NCBI GenBank assembly: GCA_945897805.1
Contig: CAMDFX010000003.1
Coordinates: forward strand, 213,002 to 277,001
DNA: 64,000 nt
Source of the DNA: Chryseobacterium gleum
GTDB taxonomy: Bacteria > Bacteroidota > Bacteroidia > Flavobacteriales_D > Crocinitomicaceae
Direction of reading: 5' to 3'
The stretch's first letter is position 1. Each line of letters begins with the position of its first letter. Below are positions 18,184 through 26,527 of this stretch, piece by piece. The position numbers and the translations under genes are program-made. Below the pieces are notes generated by a model. It was given only the letters and a program-made list of their open reading frames with translations. It made no database searches and had not been told where the DNA came from.

Positions 18184-18399
18184 ATGTCGCAACCAAATAA
18201 TCCACTTCACGGAATCAAATTAGAAGAAATGATTGTCGCACTCGAAAAAGAAATCGGTTGGGAGCACATGGGTTATCTTGTTCCAATCAATTGCTTTTTA
18301 AAAGATCCAAGTGTGAAATCAAGTCTAACTTTCCTAAGAAAAACGCCTTGGGCAAGAAAAAAAGTGGAAGATTTGTATTTGGAGAGAATCGTGAAGTAA
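18184..18399 (+). CDS. VF530-type DNA-binding protein (DUF2132)
   Basis: 71 residues: [22 protein letters not shown] near the N-terminus, then [32 protein letters not shown]. The [29 protein letters not shown] pattern is the hallmark of the VF530/DUF2132 family, a small helical protein shown structurally to resemble DNA-binding domains. Its ATG is 156 bases from the divergent glycosyltransferase start, so the two may share a regulatory region. Its actual DNA target is unknown. Confidence 0.9.
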   Translation: MSQPNNPLHGIKLEEMIVALEKEIGWEHMGYLVPINCFLKDPSVKSSLTFLRKTPWARKKVEDLYLERIVK

Positions 18400-18463
18400 T
18401 TGAGAATTAAGAATTATGAATGCAGAATTTGGCAATAATCCAATTAATTCATAATTCTCAATT
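18400..18463. terminator. Imperfect inverted repeat at a convergent gene junction
   Basis: TTAAGAATTATGAAT (about 18407-18421) faces ATTCATAATTCTCAATT (18447-18463) across a 25-base loop, between the stops of the VF530-type gene and the phosphodiester glycosidase. The AT-rich arms resemble common Bacteroidota intergenic filler. It could act as a weak bidirectional terminator. Confidence 0.4.
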
Positions 18464-19321
18464 CATTCGAAATCCTATTACATTCGGCAATGCCCAAAAA
18501 TGATCATTTAAATCGTTTGGATACGTTTCTGAAACATAGCTGCCGATTTTTTCAATTTTTCGATCTCCAAAATGAATGTATAAGCTAGTTTGTGGTCCGC
18601 CTTCCATGTAAATCGCGTTGTTTAACTTGAACGGAAAATCTAGTATAAATTCAATCATTTCATTGTGCGTGTATGGCGAACGCGAAAAGATAAAATAGAT
18701 GTTTCCAAGCGCATCAATTGCCGTAACCAACATGCTGCACGATTGATTTTTCTTGTTCCAAGTCAATGGTTGACTATTGCAATCAATCATTCTTAACCCT
18801 TGCGCATAACAATGGTAATCGTCTTTTGCATTTTCCCAATTTTCGCATTTTAAATCCAAGACAGTAAATTTCCATTTCAAACTGTCTTTTGGATTGAAAG
18901 CAATCATTGCATTGTAATTTGGATACAAATTTGGATTGTTAAGATGTTCGCCTGCTTTGAGATAACCTTTGCTCAACATCTTTTTTGCCAAATCATACAT
19001 TCCAGCATTGACCACCACATTCAAATTGTATTTTTCAGCCCATTCACTTGCAGATTTCGATTTTTTATCTTCTTCGGCAGTTGCAGCGTGCATTTCCAAT
19101 TCAAAATCCTTTGGATTGAGTTTTAAAATGCAGATGCGTGAATCGCTGATCTCTGATTTTTTCGGTGCTTCCATTTCCATGTATTCCGCTCCTTTGGCCA
19201 GATTCTGCCATTTTCCAAGAAGTGTATCAGGTTCGATTTTTACTGAATCAGCTGGTTGTGAACAAGCTGAAAGCGGTAATAAAATGGCGAATATGAAAAT
19301 ATACCGAAGTTTAAATTTCAT
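18458..19321 (-). CDS. Lipoprotein phosphodiester glycosidase (NAGPA/DUF2233 family)
   Basis: About 287 residues from the ATG at 19321 (MKFKLRYIFIFAILLPLSAC), giving a classical lipoprotein signal with LSAC lipobox. A 24-codon N-terminal extension is possible but unlikely. The NAGPA-type domain shows VVNAGMYD and AIYMEGGPQTSLYI, corresponding to the NxGFF/M and D/E-GG-xS motifs of this fold, which cleaves sugar phosphodiesters and related bonds. The start overlaps the end of the preceding gene by 11 bases, so it is translationally coupled to a lytic-transglycosylase-like protein. A role in cell-wall or envelope glycan turnover is inferred. Confidence 0.85.
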   Translation of the reverse strand: MKFKLRYIFIFAILLPLSACSQPADSVKIEPDTLLGKWQNLAKGAEYMEMEAPKKSEISDSRICILKLNPKDFELEMHAATAEEDKKSKSASEWAEKYNLNVVVNAGMYDLAKKMLSKGYLKAGEHLNNPNLYPNYNAMIAFNPKDSLKWKFTVLDLKCENWENAKDDYHCYAQGLRMIDCNSQPLTWNKKNQSCSMLVTAIDALGNIYFIFSRSPYTHNEMIEFILDFPFKLNNAIYMEGGPQTSLYIHFGDRKIEKIGSYVSETYPNDLNDHFWALPNVIGFRMN

Positions 19322-20429
19322 TCCAATCGAATTTTTTGGTGTGAATAGGAAACAAATCACACAATTCGCCTGAATAGTAAAACTGGTAGCCAATCATTCC
19401 AAATGAAATTGGTTTTTCTTTAATTTTAATCACTGAACCACCCACTTTTGGATCTTTTTTTGGCACAGACTGCGGAAATCCAACATTGAAAAGCGTAGAT
19501 AAGATTTCTGGTCGATTGTCGATTGGAAATCCCCTGCGTTCCCATTGGTGCTTCACTTGTTTCAAGAAAACTGCCGCATACATATAGGAATAAAAGTGAT
19601 TTCGATATGAAATCAAACGATCGATTCTTTCCTGCGCTGGGTTATCCGTCTTGAAATCCAATAATTTTTCATAATTTTTGCCCAAGTAATAAGCACTTGT
19701 TGAATCTTTTAAATACCTTTCAATCGTTTGTGCGGTCAATTCTTTGATACCTGTTACGCCCAAAGAAAATTTAGATTCCACTGACAATATTTTCAAAGGA
19801 CCAATCCACTTTTTGTAGGCTTCGCGATCCGAATTGAATAGACGCATTTGTTCTCCAATCAAACAGCAAACAATCAAACGAGATTCAACGCCTGTCACTT
19901 TTGCAACTGAATCAATCACTTTTTTGTCTTTTTCTACCGCAATTTTGAAATCGTCCCACTCAGATGTGTTCATCCAATGATAAATGCTTTTGGAAGTTTT
20001 TCCTTCAACAGGCTGGTATTTATTTTCTCTATAATTGATTACTTCTAAATAGTAAGGCGAAGTTTTATCTGCCAACATATCCACAGATTCTACCATTCTT
20101 AACGCTTCTGAATAATCGTGATTGGACTCTAAAGCAGCCAAAATATGTTGTGCGTTTTTCGGATAGTACTTTTTCAAAATCAGAATTCGATTTAACGCTT
20201 CGTATTTTTCAGCAACTACAGCCAAACTGTCCTTATCTGTTTTTACTTGGTATTTGTCGCTCATCACTTGTAAAACGCGACTATTTCCATCGACAGCGCC
20301 AGCTTCATTGGTCCATTTGAAATAAATGGCGAAATATGCGAAAGTTAAAAACGCGCCTATTAGCGCAAAGCAAATTGTAAAAAAGTACAATGGAATTTTA
20401 ATCCATTTACTGCGAAAAATTTTTTTCAA
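19311..20429 (-). CDS. Membrane-anchored lysozyme/lytic-transglycosylase-like protein
   Basis: 372 residues with one N-terminal membrane segment (about 14-35, LYFFTICFALIGAFLTFAYF). The central part looks like a lysozyme fold: GVESRLIVCCLIGEQMRLF (candidate catalytic Glu in GEQ), SKFSLGVTGIKELTAQTIER (compare the SxGxxQIkxxTA block of lytic transglycosylases), and YAAVFLKQVKHQWERRG then EILSTLFNVGF (compare AxxLxxLxxxW and TLYNxG). This is similarity by pattern, not a recognised named family, though DUF1402-like proteins share it. It overlaps the downstream phosphodiester glycosidase by 11 bases, supporting a joint peptidoglycan-related role. Confidence 0.65.
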   Translation of the reverse strand: MKKIFRSKWIKIPLYFFTICFALIGAFLTFAYFAIYFKWTNEAGAVDGNSRVLQVMSDKYQVKTDKDSLAVVAEKYEALNRILILKKYYPKNAQHILAALESNHDYSEALRMVESVDMLADKTSPYYLEVINYRENKYQPVEGKTSKSIYHWMNTSEWDDFKIAVEKDKKVIDSVAKVTGVESRLIVCCLIGEQMRLFNSDREAYKKWIGPLKILSVESKFSLGVTGIKELTAQTIERYLKDSTSAYYLGKNYEKLLDFKTDNPAQERIDRLISYRNHFYSYMYAAVFLKQVKHQWERRGFPIDNRPEILSTLFNVGFPQSVPKKDPKVGGSVIKIKEKPISFGMIGYQFYYSGELCDLFPIHTKKFDWNEI

Positions 20430-20473
20430 AGGAATTTTATTTTGTTAACGGCGCAAAATTAAGTTTTTAAATC

Positions 20474-21439
20474 CTATTTGCCAACATTCAACGCTTTAAC
20501 ATCTCCTTCATGCGTCACAATGAAATATTCTTTCGCTGTTTTGGTTTCCACAATTGGCGCTGGCTTTGGTGTTTCATCAGCGTAAATGCGAAAAGTAATT
20601 TCATACATCACCTGAATCACAGGTTCTACGATTTCTGGATTGGTCACAAAATCAAATTCTTTGTCAAAAATTGGTTGATAAAACTGTGTTGTCGATTTTT
20701 CAGTTTGCGTCACTGCAGCTGATTTTTTCAAATTCAATGAAGAATTGGAATAAGCTTGGTAAGATTTGTAGCTTTCAGTCGGATAGGTAACTCGATAACC
20801 ATCAGCCATTTGTTTTTTCATCGTAGTAAAATCCAATCCTAATAAATCTTGGCGCATTTTGATTTTTTCTTTCAAAATTAATTGTGCTTTAGTAGCCAAA
20901 TCTTTCCTCACTTGTTCCATGTTACTGGCGAAATAATCTACACGAATTAAATCATATACTTCAGATGCTGAACAAGCTGCAATGATTTCAATGAATGAAT
21001 TGGGATTTTTATACTTCACATGAACGTTGATTTTCATTTCAAATCCTTTGGGAACTTCATTGTACGTTTTTTTGTTGAATGCTTTTTTCGTTTCTTCAAA
21101 TTCATAGCAAGGAACAAATGAAATCATATCTGTATAAAACTCGATTTCTTTCTTTAATTCGAAAGGTTTTTTAAGTAAATCGATTCTTTCATCCATCAAT
21201 CGCTGAATTTCTTCTAAATTTTCACCTGTTTGGCTTACACTGAAAATGGCAACATAACTTTCCGTTTTCACATTGGTCATTCCTTTGATATTGAATACAA
21301 TATCATTTGTATTGATGCGCACATCGATGTTGCTTTCACTCAAACGTGTTTGTTGCAAATAATTAATATTGCCAGAAATTTGTCCAAATATTCCCGTTGA
21401 CGATGCAATAAGACTTAAAAATAAGATTGATTTTTTCAT
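20474..21439 (-). CDS. Secreted SIMPL/DUF541-like protein
   Basis: About 321 residues from the ATG at 21439, with a signal peptide (MKKSILFLSLIASSTGIFGQ). The body shows alternating amphipathic strands and long helices: NVKTESYVAIFSVSQTGENL, then EEIQRLMDERIDLLKK, and later DYFASNMEQVRKDLATKAQL. This is compatible with the SIMPL (DUF541) fold of periplasmic proteins, but key similarity is weak. A longer frame beginning at 21475 is less likely because it lacks a signal peptide at its own start. It lies 44 bases upstream of the transglycosylase-like gene on the same strand, so may be co-transcribed with that envelope pair. Confidence 0.6.
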   Translation of the reverse strand: MKKSILFLSLIASSTGIFGQISGNINYLQQTRLSESNIDVRINTNDIVFNIKGMTNVKTESYVAIFSVSQTGENLEEIQRLMDERIDLLKKPFELKKEIEFYTDMISFVPCYEFEETKKAFNKKTYNEVPKGFEMKINVHVKYKNPNSFIEIIAACSASEVYDLIRVDYFASNMEQVRKDLATKAQLILKEKIKMRQDLLGLDFTTMKKQMADGYRVTYPTESYKSYQAYSNSSLNLKKSAAVTQTEKSTTQFYQPIFDKEFDFVTNPEIVEPVIQVMYEITFRIYADETPKPAPIVETKTAKEYFIVTHEGDVKALNVGK

Positions 21440-21649
21440 AAAATTTGTTGTTTGATGCTTTGATACATCGGTCATTTAGAAACGTTCATTTGGTTGATTT
21501 ATCAGCAGATTAATTTTTGGGTAAAACTTACTTCGGTAAACTCAGTGTGAAATGGTGCTAAGACTATTTTTTCGGTGAGGAAATTTACATTTAGTGAATT
21601 ATAGTTCTGTAATTCATCGCCTGAAGCAACAGATCTTAAATGGAAGGTT

Positions 21650-21905
21650 TTTAAACAAAATGGATATTGAAGAAGACGGCCGTCCTAGTGATTGGACGGT
21701 TTTTGAAACGCACTGAAATGTGTAAACGAAAGAGATAGCGATAGCTCATCGATAGAAGTCACTTTTTAGAAGTTTTGAAAATGCTGTAGTTTACGGAAGC
21801 AAGTTCAATCACGAAGACTTGATTACCTGCGGTGCGACTGCGTGGTTTCTTTTGTTACTTTACTTTCATCAAGGAAAGAAAAGTAAAAATCTAGGATGTA
21901 AAGAC
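21650..21905. repeat. Interspersed repeat remnant, copy A, in a 650-base gene-free stretch
   Basis: The gap 21440-22088 has no supportable gene. It contains GACGGCCGTCC-TAGTGATT-GGACGG (a hairpin near 21678) and a segment running from GGTTTTTAAA through GCACTGAAA and AGAAGTTTTGAAAAT to GACTTGATTACCTGCGG and AAGGAAAGAAAAGTAAA. The same ordered landmarks occur in the gap at 49680-49925, though diverged. Both look like degraded copies of one interspersed family common in Bacteroidota. Confidence 0.5.
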
Positions 21906-22088
21906 CATTTTGAAGTTTAAGATATATTGTTAGTCAACACCTTAAAATACTTGTGGTGAGTTTACCGAAATAAATAAATTCCTAATTTCGGATTGAAAAG
22001 TCAAAATCAAAGCAGAATCACTATTTTTGTTTCTAGTTAATTTGTATTCATTTCGACTCGTTTTATTCGGGTTTTAAAAAATAAGAAA

Positions 22089-23537
22089 ATGTCAATTAGA
22101 AACTTAGAACCGAAAGCATTGTGGAATCATTTTGCAGATTTAAATGCAGTTCCACGACCTTCTAAAAAAGAAGAGCGCGTGATTGAATTCATGATGACTT
22201 TTGGAAGAACTTTGGGATTTGAAACCATTCAAGATGCCATCGGAAATGTAATCATCAAGAAACCAGCAACTGCAGGAATGGAAAATCGTCCAACGGTTGT
22301 TTTGCAGTCGCATTTAGACATGGTGCATCAAAAAAACAGCGATACAGTTTTTGATTTCGATACGCAAGGCATTGAAATGTTGGTAGATGGAGATTGGGTG
22401 AAAGCAAATGGAACCACTTTAGGCGCTGACAATGGAATTGGAGTTGCAGCAATCATGGCGGTTTTTGCATCTACTGATATTGCACATCCAGCCTTGGAAG
22501 CAATGTTTACGATTGACGAAGAAACAGGAATGACAGGCGCAATCAAAATTGATCCAAGCAATTTCAAAGGAACCGTTTTGTTAAATTTGGATACAGAAGA
22601 TGACGATGAATTGTCAATCGGATGTGCGGGAGGAATTGATACGAATACAACATTTTCTTACGATGAAGAAAATACAGATGGGAATCATATCGGATACGAA
22701 ATCAGTATTCGTGGCTTGTTGGGCGGACATTCAGGAATGGATATTCACCGTGGAAGAGGAAATGCAAATAAATTGATGAATCGCATTTTGTATCAAGGAG
22801 TTTCGCTGATGCATTTGCAAGTTGCATCGATTGACGGCGGAAGTTTGCGCAATGCCATTCCGAGAGAATCAACAGCCGTTGTGACCGTTTTGAAAGACGA
22901 CGCAGAAGCTTTTGAAGCATTTTTGGCTTCTTTTACGGAAGAATTGAAAGTGGAATTAAGTACCATTGAAACAGCGTTGACAATAGAATGGAAATCAGTT
23001 TCAACGCCAGCAAAAGTGATGAAACCTGAAGACACAATTAAGGTTTTGAATACCATTTATGCAGTTCCAAATGGTGTTTTCAGAATGAGTCCCGACATGG
23101 AAGGATTGGTTGAAACTTCTTCAAGTTTGGCGAGAATCATTTTGAAAGATGGAAAATTCATTACACAATCTTTGCAACGATCAAGTGTTGAAAGCACAAA
23201 ATCGGACATCGCGAACGCAGTGCGAGCAGCCTTTGAAAATATGGGATGTGCTGTAGTTCAAAATGGAGATTATCCAGGATGGAAGCCGAATCCAAACTCA
23301 GCGATTTTGAATTTAATGGCAGATATATATCGAAAAAGATACAATGAAGAGCCACAAATTAAAGCTTGTCATGCAGGTTTGGAATGCGGAATTTTAGGAA
23401 AACATTTTCCAAATATGGATATGATTTCTTTCGGTCCAAATATTCGTGCAGCACATTCTCCAGATGAAAAAGTACAAATTTCTTCAGTGCAAAAATTTTG
23501 GGGATATTTATTAGAAGCCTTGGAATCAATTAAATAA
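22089..23537 (+). CDS. pepD: Cytosol non-specific dipeptidase / aminoacyl-histidine dipeptidase (M20 family)
   Basis: Zinc aminopeptidase of the M20 family that cleaves dipeptides including Xaa-His. The 482-residue length matches PepD. Metal-site motifs are visible: VLQSHLDMVHQ, the bridging aspartate in TLGADNGIGVA, the IDEETGMTGA pair of glutamates (general base and metal ligand), LLNLDTEDDDE, and AHSPDEKVQISSVQ near the C-terminus. The dimerisation insert lies between (GGHSGMDIHRGRGNANKLMN). The start MSIRNLEPKALWNHF is typical. It stands as a single gene; the DUF3820 gene 90 bases downstream could be co-transcribed. Confidence 0.95.
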   Translation: MSIRNLEPKALWNHFADLNAVPRPSKKEERVIEFMMTFGRTLGFETIQDAIGNVIIKKPATAGMENRPTVVLQSHLDMVHQKNSDTVFDFDTQGIEMLVDGDWVKANGTTLGADNGIGVAAIMAVFASTDIAHPALEAMFTIDEETGMTGAIKIDPSNFKGTVLLNLDTEDDDELSIGCAGGIDTNTTFSYDEENTDGNHIGYEISIRGLLGGHSGMDIHRGRGNANKLMNRILYQGVSLMHLQVASIDGGSLRNAIPRESTAVVTVLKDDAEAFEAFLASFTEELKVELSTIETALTIEWKSVSTPAKVMKPEDTIKVLNTIYAVPNGVFRMSPDMEGLVETSSSLARIILKDGKFITQSLQRSSVESTKSDIANAVRAAFENMGCAVVQNGDYPGWKPNPNSAILNLMADIYRKRYNEEPQIKACHAGLECGILGKHFPNMDMISFGPNIRAAHSPDEKVQISSVQKFWGYLLEALESIK

Positions 23538-23626
23538 GTAATTAAATCAATCAATCATGAATCGCGGGTTTACTAGATTTACTATTTCGCGGTAATTTTT
23601 TTAGAAAGTATCCATAAATTACACAT

Positions 23627-23854
23627 ATGTTTAATCCAGAAGAGGCTCGAAAAGAATTGATTGAGTTGGCCAATGCCAAAATGTATTACGGCAAATACGA
23701 AGGCAAATTGTTGATCCAAATTCCGGAGGAATATTATGTGTGGTATAAAGGCAAAGGATTTCCTGATGGCAAACTGGGAAGGCAAATGGAGCAAATGTTG
23801 GAGATAAAAGTTAACGGTCTTGAAAAGCTGATTTACCCATTGGTGAAAAAGTAG
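23627..23854 (+). CDS. DUF3820 family protein
   Basis: 75 residues matching the DUF3820 pattern: AKMYYGKYEGKLLIQIPEEY followed by VWYKGKGFPDGKLGRQMEQM and EIKVNGLEKLI. The family contains a small conserved domain sometimes labelled as a quorum-sensing-regulated virulence factor in Pseudomonas; its role here is unknown. It ends 88 bases before a strong palindromic terminator at 23942-23967, which it shares with the convergent T9SS gene. Confidence 0.82.
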   Translation: MFNPEEARKELIELANAKMYYGKYEGKLLIQIPEEYYVWYKGKGFPDGKLGRQMEQMLEIKVNGLEKLIYPLVKK

Positions 23855-23941
23855 ATTTTTTAGATTGATTTATTTTTCATTGTATTTTCTTAATCTTTAT
23901 TCCACTTTTGACCAATTCATTTTATAAGAATTATCATAAAA

Positions 23942-23967
23942 AAAGGCTGTTCAATTGAACAGCCTTT
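23942..23967. terminator. Bidirectional terminator, perfect 26-bp palindrome
   Basis: AAAGGCTGTTCAA/TTGAACAGCCTTT forms a perfect stem with A and T runs on the two flanks, at the convergent junction of the DUF3820 gene and the T9SS gene ending at 23987. It can terminate in both directions. Confidence 0.85.
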
Positions 23968-23986
23968 AAATTTCAATTAATCCTTC

Positions 23987-26149
23987 TTATCTCAACAAAT
24001 TAACACTTCCCATCAGCAATATTCTTTCGTCAGATGCAAGCGTTTTGAATTCTATCTTCCAAGTGTAAGTATCGTCTTTTACAATTCCGTGAGTACCGTT
24101 GTAAGTGCCATCCCAACCATAATTTACATCATTAGATTCAAATAAAATTTCACCCCAACGATTGTAAATAACCATTTTGTAGTCATTTGGATCAAATCCA
24201 GAAGTGAAAATTGGTTTAAAAACTGGATTGTGCTCATCTTGATCAGGAGTGAAAGTGTTAGGAATGTAATAAATTATTTCATCTTGAATTTCGATATTTA
24301 CTTTAGCTGTGTCGCTGCATCCTTCAACTGAGTACGCGATTAGTGTAATTTGATAATTCGCAGCAAATTCAGAGGGGAAAGTATGTTCTGGATTTTCAAG
24401 CACTGAAGTTCCCGTTGCATCTCCAAAATTCCATAAGTATGTATTTGCTCCAGTTGAAGCATTTACCATATTTGTGTTTGTTTCTAAAATGGATAATACA
24501 GGCGGATTTACAGTAAAATCTGCAACTGGATTGTCAAATGTGCAAACCATAGAAGGATAAGTTGTTTGTCCAATGCATCCTTCAGGTGTAGTGGCAATTA
24601 ATGTTACATCATAACACCCTTCGGATGTGTAGGTTGTTGAAGCAGCATTGGGATTAGTCGATGTTGCGCCATTTCCAAGAATCCATTGAAATGAATTATT
24701 TACCGGATTGAGATTATTATAGATAACGGTCAATGGTACACATCCACTTGTAACATTCGCCGTGAAATTAACAATTGGAATTGGAACGACAGTGATGGTC
24801 ATTTGATCTGTTCCTGCACAACCGTTAATATCTATTCCTGCAACCGTATAATTTGCAGTGGTTTGTGGTGCAAAAGCCACTCCATTTGTTACATTATTGT
24901 CCCAAACATATGTCAATCCGCCAGTTGCAATGCAAACCGCTGTTTCTCCATAACAGATTGTAACATCTGCGCCAGCATTTATTGCGGCCGAAGGATTTAC
25001 ATTAACGGTAATTTGATCTGTGGAACTACACAAACCAGTTGTTCCTGTAACGGTATATGTTGCAGTGGCTGCCGGTATGAAAGGAATTCCATTCGTAATA
25101 GTTGGATTATTCCAATTATATGTCGTAGCATTTGTAGCAGTAAGAGTAACATTTTGTCCTAAACAAATGGTTTGATCTTGACCGGCATCAACAATTGGCA
25201 ATAAATTGACAGTTACAACGGCACTCGCATTTACATTTTGAGGGCATTGAAGATTATTTGCGTCTAGTATTTCTGTGACACTATAAGTGTAAACGCCCGG
25301 AGTAGCAGTTGGAGCTGTTATGGTGGTGGTACCATTAGTTATTATTGCTGCTTGTGGGGCACCATTTATTGTATAATTGATTGTATAGGGTGCTGTTCCT
25401 CCCGAGCCAGTGAAAGTGAGCGTAGGATCTGGTGCATTCTGACAGATACTAGTTGTCCCGGTTAAGGTTGCAACAATCAACGGATTCACTGTGATTGTTA
25501 AATTCGAAGTTTGCGGAAGTGTACAAGTACCAGTTTCAGAAACAGTCAAAGTGTATGTTGTTGTAGCAGCTGGTGTTGCTACTGGATTTGCTATGTTCGG
25601 ATTACTCAAACCCGCTGCTGGCGACCATAAATAGTTAAAATTGTTGCTATTACATCCGTTTGATGCATTTGCGCTTAAAGTTGTATTCTGATTTGGACAA
25701 ATAATACTTTGTGTCGCATTCAACGCAATTTGAATGGGACTTGCACCTCCTAAAGTAAATTGGTATTCAGGGGTATAAATATTGCAACTTGTTTCTCTTG
25801 CTCTCCATTTATAATTTCCAGGACAATAACCTGATAAATCAATATTGGTAGTAGGGTATGGCACTGTACCAGAAAAAGTTGAACTGGATCCACCTCCTCC
25901 GTTGATGCAATTTTCAGCGGAAAAAAAGTTTGGTGTTCCTGTAAAATTGGCATTTGCGCAAACTATTTCAATTTGAACTGTGTAACAACATTGCCACCCT
26001 GCATTGCTCGAAAATGTAAGAGCTAGATTAGTGCCGGTTAATGTTTGAGTCACATTTGAAAGGGCTCCACAAGGGGTACAAGCAATTGTTTTCTTGTTGA
26101 ATCCAACAAGAAGAATTAAGAGCAGGAATACGATTTTTAGTGCTTTCAT
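23987..26149 (-). CDS. Secreted Ig-like/PKD-repeat protein with type B T9SS sorting domain (copy 1)
   Basis: 720 residues with signal peptide (MKALKIVFLLLILLVGFNKK, cleaved near residue 23). A Cys-rich N-terminal domain of its own (about 24-135, ending KWRARETSCNIYTPEYQF) is followed by four Ig-like repeats (about 140-435, including GQDQTICLGQNVTLTA and GADVTICYGETAVCIA), two PKD domains (NTYLWNFGDATGTSVLENPE in the second) and the C-terminal gliding-motility-type sorting domain (YYIPNTFTPDQDEHNPVF, IYNRWGEILFES, GSVNLLR). From about residue 320 on, it is nearly identical to the neighbour at 26528-28771. The two DNA segments stay in register at a constant offset of 2541 bases. It follows a small secreted-protein gene after 5 bases, forming an operon. 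Likely a surface adhesin or structural protein. Confidence 0.93.
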   Translation of the reverse strand: MKALKIVFLLLILLVGFNKKTIACTPCGALSNVTQTLTGTNLALTFSSNAGWQCCYTVQIEIVCANANFTGTPNFFSAENCINGGGGSSSTFSGTVPYPTTNIDLSGYCPGNYKWRARETSCNIYTPEYQFTLGGASPIQIALNATQSIICPNQNTTLSANASNGCNSNNFNYLWSPAAGLSNPNIANPVATPAATTTYTLTVSETGTCTLPQTSNLTITVNPLIVATLTGTTSICQNAPDPTLTFTGSGGTAPYTINYTINGAPQAAIITNGTTTITAPTATPGVYTYSVTEILDANNLQCPQNVNASAVVTVNLLPIVDAGQDQTICLGQNVTLTATNATTYNWNNPTITNGIPFIPAATATYTVTGTTGLCSSTDQITVNVNPSAAINAGADVTICYGETAVCIATGGLTYVWDNNVTNGVAFAPQTTANYTVAGIDINGCAGTDQMTITVVPIPIVNFTANVTSGCVPLTVIYNNLNPVNNSFQWILGNGATSTNPNAASTTYTSEGCYDVTLIATTPEGCIGQTTYPSMVCTFDNPVADFTVNPPVLSILETNTNMVNASTGANTYLWNFGDATGTSVLENPEHTFPSEFAANYQITLIAYSVEGCSDTAKVNIEIQDEIIYYIPNTFTPDQDEHNPVFKPIFTSGFDPNDYKMVIYNRWGEILFESNDVNYGWDGTYNGTHGIVKDDTYTWKIEFKTLASDERILLMGSVNLLR

Positions 26150-26154
26150 GGTTG

Positions 26155-26394
26155 TTAATTTAGTTTTTCAATTTTGATGTTAAGACCTTTAGAATATATC
26201 AAAACCTGCTTAACTGTGCAGATATAGAAATGATAGCCTTTGAATATTAATTTGATACTTGGATTAATTTGCTGTAATTCAGGTTTTCTTAAAGATGAAT
26301 TTAAAATCAAAGTAAATGTTAAATATGAATTTGCTGCATAAGTAAAAGTACTTAAATACAAAAAAAATAGAATAAGTAATTTTTTGATTTGCAT
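26155..26394 (-). CDS. Small secreted protein, shortened paralogue of 28795-29181
   Basis: 79 residues from the ATG at 26394 (MQIKKLLILFFLYLSTFTYA signal peptide). Its first 60 or so residues align without gaps to the protein at 28795-29181 (QQINPSIKLIFKGYHF against QPINKYNKLIIEGNNF), but it stops after IKIEKLN, about 50 residues short of its sister. So it is probably a truncated and possibly decaying copy. It is the first gene of an operon whose second gene starts 5 bases later. No known domain is recognised in either copy. Confidence 0.6.
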   Translation of the reverse strand: MQIKKLLILFFLYLSTFTYAANSYLTFTLILNSSLRKPELQQINPSIKLIFKGYHFYICTVKQVLIYSKGLNIKIEKLN

Positions 26395-26431
26395 AATTTT
26401 TCTATCAAAACACAAGTATAGTTATTCTTTA

Positions 26432-26457
26432 GACGAATAACTCTCCATAGAGTTGCC
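26432..26457 (-). promoter_or_regulatory. ECF-type promoter, copy 1 (GGCAAC-N16-CGTC)
   Basis: On the minus strand GGCAAC (26457-26452) is followed after exactly 16 nt by CGTC (26435-26432). An AAC-type -35 and a CGTC -10 at this spacing are the signature of ECF sigma factor promoters in general. The 40-base block is conserved with the one at 29222-29247. The ATG at 26394 would be about 30 nt downstream of the expected transcription start. Confidence 0.65.
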
Positions 26458-26527
26458 TTTTATAGATGCTATAAAGCTCTTGAATAACTTTGTAGATAAT
26501 TAGTACTTCAATAAGATTTAGATTATT

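Noticed and set aside
16039..18210. Longer GTG-started version of the glycosyltransferase (start 18210)
   Set aside because: It overlaps the start of the divergent VF530-type gene at 18184, and the added 61 residues have no signal or membrane-helix logic; the ATG at 18027 begins with a good hydrophobic helix.
24803..25162. Plus-strand Cys/Ile-rich 119-codon frame, and similar Cys-rich frames at 57172-57426, 59206-59439 and 59629-60003
   Set aside because: These lie opposite to or in a shifted frame of Ig-like repeat-coding DNA. Their Cys/Asn-rich composition is what out-of-frame reading of Thr/Ala/Val-rich repeats gives.
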